DNA of 5,252 nt from contig JAJXYI010000318.1 of NCBI GenBank assembly GCA_021780625.1, positions 1 through 5,252 of the forward strand. The letters run 5' to 3'. The position numbers and the translations under genes were made by a program. Under the pieces are notes generated by a model, which saw only the letters and a list, made by a program, of their open reading frames with translations, did not search any database and had not been told where the DNA came from. Position 1 is the first letter of the stretch. The number at the start of each line of letters is the position of its first letter. The stretch is from a bacterium. GTDB lineage: Bacteria > Verrucomicrobiota > Verrucomicrobiae > Opitutales > Opitutaceae. This document shows, piece by piece, positions 1-5,225 of this stretch.

Positions 1-31
1 GGCCGAAGCCGGACTGCCCTGCGGAAATCAC
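1..31 (-). CDS. Possible start of a third gene of the exbB-exbD operon (partial)
   Basis: A GTG at 31-29 overlaps the TGA stop of exbD (30-28) in the four-base arrangement GTGA, which is typical of translationally coupled genes. The frame stays open to the window edge and would read M-I-S-A-G-Q-S-G-F-G. In many bacteria exbB-exbD is followed by a TonB-like energy transducer, so that would be the expected product, but ten residues cannot show it. No Shine-Dalgarno sequence is visible. The real start could equally lie outside the window. Confidence 0.22.
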   Translation of the reverse strand, partial: MISAGQSGFG

Positions 32-459
32 TGGTCCCGGGCCTGGGACGGAAGGTCGATCTTGCTCAGATGCCGTTTCTTCACCTCGTCCAAGACGGAC
101 ATCACGTTCTGATACGGCGTCTGGGCATCCGCACGAATGCGGATGACGGGCTGGTTGGGAAGCGAGGCGACCGCATTGAGCCGACTGCAAAGCTCGGCAT
201 AGGACACGGGCTGATCCCGCCACAGATAACTGCCCGACTTCGTGATCGTGATGGTCTCGAACGTCAGGTTCTTGTCCGTGCGCTCAAGCGGCGCCTTGCT
301 CGTGACGGGCAGGTTGACGGGGTTGTGCTGCTCCTGGTTGATCAGCGGAGTCGCGATCATGAAGATGATCAGAAGGGTAAACCCGAGATCGATCATGTTC
401 GTCACGTTCAGCTCCGCGATCGGGTGAGCTTGGCGTTGTCGGCGAAAAGTGCGTGCCAT
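28..459 (-). CDS. exbD: ExbD/TolR-family biopolymer transport protein
   Basis: This is the small partner of the ExbB proton channel. In the family, ExbD helices sit inside an ExbB ring in the inner membrane and turn proton flow into motion that energises TonB or TolA. The 143-residue protein has a basic N-terminus (MARTFRRQRQ), one membrane segment at about residues 23-40 and a periplasmic domain to the end. The family signature N-V-T-x-M-I-D is seen at 18-24, with Asp24 as the expected proton-carrying residue, followed by the usual LLIIFMI run. The length is normal for the family. I chose the ATG at 459. The open frame continues upstream to a TTG at 552, but this would overlap exbB by about 30 bases and add a low-complexity Ser/Arg-rich leader not typical of ExbD. 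The gene lies 61 bases after exbB on the same strand, so they are very probably one operon. Whether it serves TonB, Tol or another system cannot be told here. Confidence 0.93.
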   Translation of the reverse strand: MARTFRRQRQAHPIAELNVTNMIDLGFTLLIIFMIATPLINQEQHNPVNLPVTSKAPLERTDKNLTFETITITKSGSYLWRDQPVSYAELCSRLNAVASLPNQPVIRIRADAQTPYQNVMSVLDEVKKRHLSKIDLPSQARDQ

Positions 460-520
460 GGCGTGGAGGGGGCTGCGGACTCGGGCGCGGCGTGCGTTCC
501 GAAGGGCGCCTTGGGAAAAC

Positions 521-1222
521 TTACTTCGATTCGAGCTCGATGCGGTCGGCAAGTGAGCTCGCGAAATTCTCGAGCTCCGTGGTCATGATCTTCGTTTTTC
601 CGAGAAGCCAGTTGTAACCGAACACCGACGGGATGGCGACGATGAGGCCCGCGATGGCGGTGAGCAGCGCGGCCGAGACGCCGGGGGCGAGGGTCTGAAT
701 GCTCGCCGTCTGCTGGACCGACACGGCGCTGAAGGCCTCCATGACGCCCCACAGCGTGCCGAGCAGTCCGAGGAACGGGGCGCCAGAGACGATGGTGGCG
801 AGGAAGATCATGCTGGACTCGTAGCGCAGGCACTGGCGCGCGAGGGCCCGCTGGAGGGCGTTTTCGGCGTGCTCAAGTCGGAAACGCGAGGTGTCCATGC
901 CCTTGTCCTTTCCAATCGCCGCCGCGCGCCAGTAGGCCTCGATCGCGTCGGCAAACAGATCGGCGTAGGGAATGCTACGCTTCCCGCGAGCCCCTTCGGG
1001 CAGATCGAGCAGGCTGCGCTGGCTGCGCAGATGCTCGTCGAAGAGGTGGTTGACGCGGCGCAGCTGCACGAGCTCGTTGCGCTTACCCAGCATGATCGCC
1101 CAGGCGATGATGCTCACGACGCCGAGACCGGTCGTGATGACCTGTCCGACAGGATCACAGCGAAGGAAAACCTCGACGAGGTTGGTGGTGGCGAGAAAAT
1201 CGGGCGCGAACGGAACGTTCAT
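521..1222 (-). CDS. exbB: MotA/TolQ/ExbB-family proton channel protein
   Basis: This is the inner-membrane proton-channel subunit that forms the ring around ExbD. The 233-residue protein has the expected three membrane segments: about 28-46, about 137-160 and about 181-206. A long, charged cytoplasmic loop lies between the first two. The family core is clear: G-A-P-F-L-G-L-L-G-T-L-W-G-V at 147-160 in helix 2, and A-P-G-V-S-A-A-L-L-T near 179-188 followed by AIPSVFGYNW in helix 3. Helix 3 departs from the enterobacterial pattern. Where E. coli ExbB and TolQ have Glu after PGIA, this protein has Ala184, and only one of the usual threonines (Thr188) remains. The ATG at 1222 gives a normal-length N-terminus. 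The nearest purine-rich stretch, AAGG, lies about 13 bases upstream, which is far for a ribosome-binding site. The gene is followed by exbD and is divergent from tmk. The family call is firm; the specific role (TonB or Tol) is not. Confidence 0.94.
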   Translation of the reverse strand: MNVPFAPDFLATTNLVEVFLRCDPVGQVITTGLGVVSIIAWAIMLGKRNELVQLRRVNHLFDEHLRSQRSLLDLPEGARGKRSIPYADLFADAIEAYWRAAAIGKDKGMDTSRFRLEHAENALQRALARQCLRYESSMIFLATIVSGAPFLGLLGTLWGVMEAFSAVSVQQTASIQTLAPGVSAALLTAIAGLIVAIPSVFGYNWLLGKTKIMTTELENFASSLADRIELESK

Positions 1223-1372
1223 GGAGCAGGAAACCTTGAGAGTTGCCGGGTTTGACGGAGCCCTTCAACTGGAAACGGGACGCCAGCGCGGAGCTTCGAC
1301 AATACGAACGGCAAATCGGTCCAATTAGAAATCGGACTGGCGGACCGGAGAGCGTTTTGCCACGATCACCCC
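1223..1372. promoter_or_regulatory. Divergent intergenic region between exbB and tmk
   Basis: The 150 bases between the two outward-facing start codons must carry the promoters of both the exbB-exbD unit and the tmk-holB unit, unless transcription enters from outside. No convincing -35/-10 pair with normal spacing was found on either strand. Separate near-matches exist: TTGACG at 1252-1257 on plus, TATTGT at 1304-1299 on minus and TTGGAC near 1320 on minus, but none pair at 16-18 bases. The middle (about 1301-1333) is the most AT-rich part and contains AAATCGG twice, at 1313-1319 and 1329-1335. No strong hairpin or terminator is visible. Confidence 0.5.
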
Positions 1373-2107
1373 ATGCCTCTGAAATCAAAGCCCATGGGAC
1401 GCCTGATCTCTTTCGAGGGATCGGAAGGCAGTGGAAAATCCACCCAAATCGAGCATTTGGCCGACCATCTGGGCAAACTCGGCTACGACGTGATCACGGT
1501 CCGCGAGCCGGGCGGCACCGAGCTCGGCGAGCAAATCCGCGGAATCATCGTGCACAACTCCAAAGGCGACGAAATGTGCCCGGAAACGGAGCTGCTTCTG
1601 TTCGCGGCCGCGCGGGCCCAGCTGGTGCGCGAGGTCATCGCCCCCGCCCTCATGCGCGGTGTGATCGTGCTGAGCGACCGTTTCCTCGACTCGTCCACCG
1701 TCTATCAGGGCATTGGGAGAAACCTCGCCCTGGGCCCGGTCAACCACATCAACCGTTTTGCCGTGGGCAATGTGATGCCCGACCTGACCATCGTGCTCGA
1801 CGTACCGACCGACGTCAGCCTGAAGCGCATCCGCCAACGCGCCTCCGACCTGCCCGACCGCATGGAGCGCGAGAATATCGAGTTCTACAACAAGGTCCGC
1901 GAAGGCTACCTCTTCCTGGCAAAGCAGCTTCCCGAACGCCTGGTCGTGATCGATGGGCGCAAGTCCGAGGCCGAAATCCAGCGTCAGATTCGCAAGCTGC
2001 TCGCCGACCGCCTGGATCACACCCGCCTGCCCGGTGTGATCAAGTCCGTGGCGAAGCCGAAACGAAAAGCCGCCGCCAAGGGCGGTCGCGCCAAGGCCAG
2101 GGCCTGA
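1373..2107 (+). CDS. tmk: Thymidylate kinase (dTMP kinase)
   Basis: The enzyme phosphorylates dTMP to dTDP using ATP, the step shared by the de novo and salvage routes to dTTP. The 244-residue protein shows the P-loop G-S-E-G-S-G-K-S-T at 16-24, R-E-P-G-G-T-E at 44-50, the D-R-F-x-x-S-S-T-V-Y-Q-G motif at 102-113 (family form DRYxxSTxAYQ) and an Arg-rich LID at about 151-180. Arginines in the LID and none in the P-loop fit the bacterial (E. coli-like) type. The ATG at 1373 is used here, but the ATG at 1394 (M-G-R-L-I-S-F-E-G) gives the more usual short N-terminus. Neither has a Shine-Dalgarno sequence, so the start is uncertain by seven residues. The protein is about 30 residues longer than E. 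coli Tmk because of a Lys/Arg/Ala-rich C-terminal tail (about 218-244). The gene is followed by the holB-type gene after only 4 bases, a common bacterial pairing. Confidence 0.96.
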   Translation: MPLKSKPMGRLISFEGSEGSGKSTQIEHLADHLGKLGYDVITVREPGGTELGEQIRGIIVHNSKGDEMCPETELLLFAAARAQLVREVIAPALMRGVIVLSDRFLDSSTVYQGIGRNLALGPVNHINRFAVGNVMPDLTIVLDVPTDVSLKRIRQRASDLPDRMERENIEFYNKVREGYLFLAKQLPERLVVIDGRKSEAEIQRQIRKLLADRLDHTRLPGVIKSVAKPKRKAAAKGGRAKARA

Positions 2108-2111
2108 CCCC

Positions 2112-3065
2112 ATGCCCGCCGCCGCCTGGCCGGCTTCCCTCGAGGGGACGCCGGCAATCCACGTCATCGAACGCGCCATCGGCAACGGGCGTCTCTCCCA
2201 CAGCCTGCTCCTGCAGGGGGAAGACCCGGCCCTGCTCGCATCCATCGCCCTCGCGATCGCCGACCGCCTGCTGAACGTGACCGGCTCCACCGCGCCTTTT
2301 CCTGCGGCCCAGCATCCAGATTGTCACGCGCTCCGACCCGCCGGCAAGATGCGCATCATCTCCGCGGATGCGACGCGCGCGCTGATCGGGAAGGTCCAGG
2401 TCAGCTCCACGGTTTCACCGCACAAGGTGGCGATCATCCACGAGGCCGATCGGATGAATACCGCCGCCGCGAACGTGTTTCTGAAGACACTCGAGGAACC
2501 GCCGCGGTCCACGACCCTGCTCCTGCTCACGACCCGGCCGCATGCGCTGCTTCCGACCATTCGCAGCCGCGTCCAGATCTTCCGCTTTCCCGCGGAAGCG
2601 ACGCCGTTTGGCGACGCCGCCTGGCAGGCCTGGATCGCCGACTTCGATGCCTGGCTGGGCCGCCTGTGCGACGGGTCTGCAGGGAAAAAGGAGGCCGCCG
2701 ATCTGCTGTTTTCCGTGTACGGGCTCATCGCCCGCTTCAGCCAGATCCTCGAACAGGCCGCGTCCGCCGCCTGGGACAAACAGAAGGAGTCGAAGCCCGC
2801 CGACCTGAGTGACGAGGAACAGGCGGCGCTCGAGGCCGGCCTGTCGGTCGGAATCCGAACCCGCTTTTTCGCGGACATCGAGCGCGCCTGCCGCGCCTTC
2901 GCAGCCCCCCGGCTCTCCGCGGGCGAGGACGCCCTGCGGCGCCCGCTCGCGGCCACGGTCGACGCCCTCGAGCGCAGCTTCGGCCTGCTCGCGGTCAATC
3001 TCAACGAGAACGCCGCGCTCGAGGACTTCCTGCTCGCCACGCTTCGCGCCTGGACGCGGCGCTGA
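2112..3065 (+). CDS. holB: DNA polymerase III delta-prime subunit (clamp loader), divergent
   Basis: The delta-prime subunit is the rigid stator of the clamp-loader complex that places the beta sliding clamp on primed DNA. The 317-residue protein opens with the family's R-L-S-H-S-L-L-L-Q-G at 27-36. It then has H-K-V-A-I-I-H-E-A-D-R-M at 104-115, N-V-F-L-K-T-L-E-E-P-P at 121-131 and T-R-P-H-A-L-L-P-T-I-R-S-R at 141-153. The last stretch corresponds to the SRC motif, with Cys replaced by Val154 but the arginine-finger candidate Arg153 kept. The Walker A site is absent (G-E-D-P-A-L-L-A-S at 36-44), as expected for delta-prime, which does not hydrolyse ATP. The cysteine-rich zinc module found in E. 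coli delta-prime appears lost: only Cys71 remains in that stretch. The rest (about 165-317) is helical and Ala-rich, matching the expected collar domain in position but not in recognisable sequence. The gene starts 4 bases after tmk and is probably co-transcribed. It is weaker as a match to DnaX (tau/gamma), because it lacks a P-loop. Confidence 0.88.
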   Translation: MPAAAWPASLEGTPAIHVIERAIGNGRLSHSLLLQGEDPALLASIALAIADRLLNVTGSTAPFPAAQHPDCHALRPAGKMRIISADATRALIGKVQVSSTVSPHKVAIIHEADRMNTAAANVFLKTLEEPPRSTTLLLLTTRPHALLPTIRSRVQIFRFPAEATPFGDAAWQAWIADFDAWLGRLCDGSAGKKEAADLLFSVYGLIARFSQILEQAASAAWDKQKESKPADLSDEEQAALEAGLSVGIRTRFFADIERACRAFAAPRLSAGEDALRRPLAATVDALERSFGLLAVNLNENAALEDFLLATLRAWTRR

Positions 3066-3084
3066 GGCTCTCCTCCTCAGACGC
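3059..3084. terminator. Possible bidirectional terminator hairpin between convergent genes
   Basis: A perfect 6-base inverted repeat, CTGAGG (3062-3067) and CCTCAG (3075-3080), has a 7-base loop. It extends by three more GC pairs (3059-3061 with 3082-3084) if A3081 is bulged out. It contains the stop codon of the holB-type gene (3063-3065) and that of the hydrolase gene (3079-3077), so RNA from either direction could form it. There is no T-rich tract on either side, so it is not a classic intrinsic terminator, and the stem is short for GC-rich DNA. Confidence 0.35.
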
Positions 3085-3862
3085 GCCCGCCCAACACGAG
3101 CCGGACGAACGGTTCGCGGGCATCCATGTGCGGATTGTGTCCCGACTCCGCGATCACCTCGACGGTCGCCCCCGGAAAATGGTGCTCGATCGCGCCATGG
3201 TCGCCCGCATTCACGTAGCGCGAGCGGCCGCCCACGATGAACAGCGTGGGACCGCGATAGCTGTCCGCGTCCGACAGCGGATTCTTCTCCAGGACGGGCA
3301 GCGCCGCGGTGAGCGCAGGGAGGTTGATCCTCCAGCGCCAGCCCCCGTGGTCGGCCGACTCGAGGTTCGAGAGCAGGAACTTGCGCATCGCCCAATCGGA
3401 TACACGCCCCTCCATGTGCAGCTCGGCCTCCGCGCGCGAGCGAAGTCCCTCGAGCCGGAGTTCATGCATCGCCGCGAATTCCGCGCGGTGCCCCATCGAG
3501 AAATAGTCCTTCGGCGCGATGTCGACCACGACCAGGCGCCTCACCCGCTCCGGGTGGCGGCACGCGAGCAGCATCGCGGTCTTGCCGCCCATGCTGTGCC
3601 CCACCAGGTCCACCTCGCGCAGACCGCGGAAGTCCATCCAGGCGAGCACGTCGGCAACCATGACTTCATAGTTCATCACCTCGGAATGCGGCGAAGCCCC
3701 GTGGTTGCGCAGGTCGAGCGCCCGGACGTGGTAGTGTGCGGACAGGTCGCGCCCCGCCATCTGCCAGTTGCGCGAGGATCCGAGCAGGCCGTGAAGGATC
3801 ACCATCGGCGGTCGACCGGGTGCGCCAAGATCGCGTTCAGCCAAGGGAAGAGTCGGGCTCAC
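3077..3862 (-). CDS. Alpha/beta-hydrolase, YbfF/ABHD11-like esterase
   Basis: This is a cytoplasmic serine hydrolase of 261 residues with no signal peptide. The oxyanion-hole region is H-G-L-L-G-S-S-R-N-W at 24-33. The nucleophile elbow is G-H-S-M-G-G at 88-93 with Ser90, and the catalytic histidine is His242 in E-S-G-H-N-P-H. The likely acid is Asp114 in L-V-V-V-D-I-A-P-K-D-Y. An acid at that position, followed by a Pro and an aromatic residue, marks the YbfF/ABHD11 branch rather than the more common placement after strand 7. That family hydrolyses short acyl esters and thioesters in vitro; the true substrate is unknown and cannot be read from the context. The start at 3862 is a GTG with no Shine-Dalgarno sequence, but it gives the normal family length. 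The gene converges on holB with 11 bases between stops. It lies downstream of purM on the same strand, separated by 240 bases that contain a repeat element. Confidence 0.9.
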   Translation of the reverse strand: MSPTLPLAERDLGAPGRPPMVILHGLLGSSRNWQMAGRDLSAHYHVRALDLRNHGASPHSEVMNYEVMVADVLAWMDFRGLREVDLVGHSMGGKTAMLLACRHPERVRRLVVVDIAPKDYFSMGHRAEFAAMHELRLEGLRSRAEAELHMEGRVSDWAMRKFLLSNLESADHGGWRWRINLPALTAALPVLEKNPLSDADSYRGPTLFIVGGRSRYVNAGDHGAIEHHFPGATVEVIAESGHNPHMDAREPFVRLVLGGRV

Positions 3863-3886
3863 GAGTGTGGAAAATACCAGGGGAAC

Positions 3887-4058
3887 TGAACCAAAGAGGT
3901 ATCCACCTTCGCCAAGGCTACGGCGGACAGGCAGAGATCACAGAGGCTGAAATCCAAGCAAGGGTCGGAATCGGCGCTCACTTCGGAGGTGAAAGAGATT
4001 CAACACGAAATTTCCACCCAACTGCATTTCTCCGTGCTCTCTGTGTCTCTGTGGTTCA
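3887..4058. repeat. Two-armed imperfect palindrome built on CACAGAG-like units
   Basis: The left arm begins TGAACCAAAGAG (3887-3898) and continues CAGAGATCACAGAG (3932-3945) after a 33-34-base interruption. The right arm occupies 4039-4058. On the minus strand it reads TGAACCACAGAG followed by ACACAGAG. With the interruption removed, the arms align as inverted repeats over 21 columns with one mismatch and one single-base gap. The 93-base spacer holds a weaker nested stem, GAATC (3968-3972) with GATTC (3997-4001) and TCAC (3978-3981) with GTGA (3989-3992). No open reading frame fits. The outer edge lies 24 bases from the hydrolase start codon. I recall similar CACAGAG-rich intergenic sequences from other environmental bacterial genomes, so a dispersed, non-autonomous repeat is the likely nature, but no second copy is present here to prove it. 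Confidence 0.6.
3899..3932. repeat. 34-base hairpin sequence inserted in the left arm of the palindrome
   Basis: This segment holds a compact imperfect hairpin at 3902-3927: TCCACC pairs with GGCGGA (one mismatch, a G-U wobble in minus-strand RNA), and GCC pairs with GGC across a two-base loop. It interrupts the left arm exactly where the right arm is continuous. It is bordered by AGAG on both sides (3895-3898 and 3933-3936), as a 4-base target duplication would be. Related hairpins with a CGCC...GGCGGAC core are, as far as I recall, common in intergenic DNA of environmental bacteria. Confidence 0.5.
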
Positions 4059-4067
4059 ACTGCAGTT
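4019..4067. repeat. CAACTGCA direct repeat and AACTGCAGTT palindrome
   Basis: The eight bases CAACTGCA occur at 4019-4026 and again at 4057-4064, enclosing 30 bases that contain most of the right arm of the neighbouring palindromic element. The second copy is part of a perfect 10-base palindrome, AACTGCAGTT, at 4058-4067. The pair could be a target duplication from a small insertion or a slippage product. The sequence lies 36-84 bases beyond the purM stop codon and is not a recognisable terminator. Confidence 0.5.
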
Positions 4068-4102
4068 CTTAAGGTCAGTCCTTCAAACCTGTCGCTCCCC
4101 CC

Positions 4103-5203
4103 TCAGCGGACCTGAAGGGTGTCTCCCTCGAAGACGAGGTCGAGGCCGGGGACGACGACCGCCTTGCGCGAGCCCTGCTTGTGGACCCGGCCGGCGACCC
4201 AGGCCTCGTAGCCCGAGGCCTTCGCGGCGGCGACGGTGGCCTCCGCACGATCCGGGGCGACGATGGCGGCGAAGCCGACGCCCATGTTGAAGGTTGCGTA
4301 GGCCTCGCGGCGCGCGATCGGGCCCGCCTCCTGGAGGAAGCGGAAAAGCGCGGGCTCGGGTCGCAGGTTCGTGATCTCATACACGAAGGGTTCATCGAGC
4401 CGCATCAGCTTGCGCCAACCGTGGCCGGTGACGTGCGCGAGGTAGTTCAGCTTGAGGCCGCGGCGCTGGCATTCGCGCACGAAGGCGACATAGATGACCG
4501 ACGGCGCCAGCAGGGCCTCGCCGTAGGTGCGTCCGTCGCCGATCGGAGTCTGGTAGCCCTGCGGCAGGCGATCCGCGATCTGGCGGCAAAGGGTGAGCCC
4601 GTTGGTCTGCACTCCGGACGAGGCCAGGAAGACGATGGTGTCGCCATCGTGCACGTCGCCGACGACGCGCTGCGATTTCGGGGCTATGCGGCCGATGGAG
4701 GAGCCCGCGAGCACGATGGTCTCGGCGTTTACGATACCGCGCAGGGTCGGCGTCTCGCCGCCGCCCCAGACCGCACCGGACTGCATGCAGCCCTCGGCCC
4801 AGCCCTCCACGAGGGTGGCCATGCGCTTCTCATCCGCAAACCAGCCCGAGTCGCCAACCGCGGCGTGCATGGCGACCGAGATCGGGAGCGCACCGCAGGT
4901 GGCGAGGTCGTTCACGATCGTCGCAACGGTGTCGATGGCTATCTCGCGATAGAAACTGCGGCCCGTGGCCGCGTACACCGCGTCCGCGACGAGATTCTTC
5001 GTACCGAGCCCCTCCTCAACGTGGGCGAGGTAGTGATCATCGCCCTCGATCAGGTAGGCGCTCTCGCCACGCACGGAGGCGGGCTCGCGATAACCATGGC
5101 TGTCGAGCATGCCCGCGGTGGTGCGCGCGGCGCGCTGGCAGGCGCGCTTGAACGCGTCGAGCTGGTCGTAGCGGACTCCGGAGGATTCGTAGCTGAGTGA
5201 CAT
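4103..5203 (-). CDS. purM: Phosphoribosylformylglycinamidine cyclo-ligase (AIR synthetase), divergent form
   Basis: PurM closes FGAM to aminoimidazole ribotide with ATP, the fifth step of purine synthesis, in the cytoplasm. The 366-residue protein shows the order of the E. coli enzyme. It has S-L-S-Y-E-S-S-G-V at the N-terminus, a G-T-K nucleotide-site motif at 67-69, V-N-D-L-A-T-C-G-A at 97-105 and A-E-G-C-M-Q-S-G at 136-143. These are followed by G-G-G-E-T at 147-151, S-S-G-V-Q-T-N-G at 195-202, L-L-A-P-S-V-I-Y-V at 231-239, A-H-V-T-G-H-G at 256-262 and T-F-N-M-G-V-G at 304-310. It differs at the signature D-G-V-G-T-K, here E-G-L-G-T-K (64-69), and at G-G-G-F, here G-H-G-W. It is about 20 residues longer than E. 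coli PurM. Another member of the PurM/PurL/ThiL/SelD superfamily is possible but less likely, given the collinear motifs. The ATG at 5203 matches the family N-terminus; there is no Shine-Dalgarno sequence. No other pur gene is in view. Confidence 0.82.
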   Translation of the reverse strand: MSLSYESSGVRYDQLDAFKRACQRAARTTAGMLDSHGYREPASVRGESAYLIEGDDHYLAHVEEGLGTKNLVADAVYAATGRSFYREIAIDTVATIVNDLATCGALPISVAMHAAVGDSGWFADEKRMATLVEGWAEGCMQSGAVWGGGETPTLRGIVNAETIVLAGSSIGRIAPKSQRVVGDVHDGDTIVFLASSGVQTNGLTLCRQIADRLPQGYQTPIGDGRTYGEALLAPSVIYVAFVRECQRRGLKLNYLAHVTGHGWRKLMRLDEPFVYEITNLRPEPALFRFLQEAGPIARREAYATFNMGVGFAAIVAPDRAEATVAAAKASGYEAWVAGRVHKQGSRKAVVVPGLDLVFEGDTLQVR

Positions 5204-5225
5204 CGGTGAAAGGCGTGTGCCGGCC

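Noticed and set aside
460..552. Extended exbD start at a TTG (552)
   Set aside because: It would overlap exbB and add 31 Ser/Arg-rich residues ahead of a start that already fits the family length.
1385..2290. Long open frames overlapping tmk and the holB-type gene (301 codons on minus at 1385-2290; 343 codons on plus at 1243-2274)
   Set aside because: Both lie over a gene with clear catalytic motifs, show no family motif and are rich in Arg, Pro, Ala and Gly, as expected from shadow frames in GC-rich DNA.
2415..3395. Minus-strand 326-codon open frame antisense to the holB-type gene and running into the hydrolase gene
   Set aside because: It covers two well-supported genes in the wrong frame and has biased, low-complexity composition with no recognisable domain.
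3128..3889. Plus-strand 253-codon open frame antisense to the hydrolase gene
   Set aside because: The opposite strand encodes a complete hydrolase with a catalytic triad; this frame is rich in Arg, His and Val with no motif.
3863..3890. TATTTT ahead of the hydrolase GTG (minus strand) as a -10 box
   Set aside because: It lies about 8 bases from the start codon, which would give a leaderless message, and the only TTG-like partner (TTGGTT) is 12 bases away, too close for a standard promoter.
3932..4046. Repeated CACAGAG/CTCTGTG units considered as a CRISPR array
   Set aside because: The units are 7-8 bases, in inverted orientation and without regular spacers; there are no cas genes.
3736..4290. 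Plus-strand open frame crossing the intergenic repeat
   Set aside because: It starts inside the antisense of the hydrolase, runs through the palindromic element and ends inside purM in an Arg/Pro/Ser-rich stretch, so it is a chance frame.
4181..5200. Plus-strand 339-codon open frame antisense to purM
   Set aside because: It mirrors a gene with collinear PurM motifs over its whole length and shows no motif of its own.
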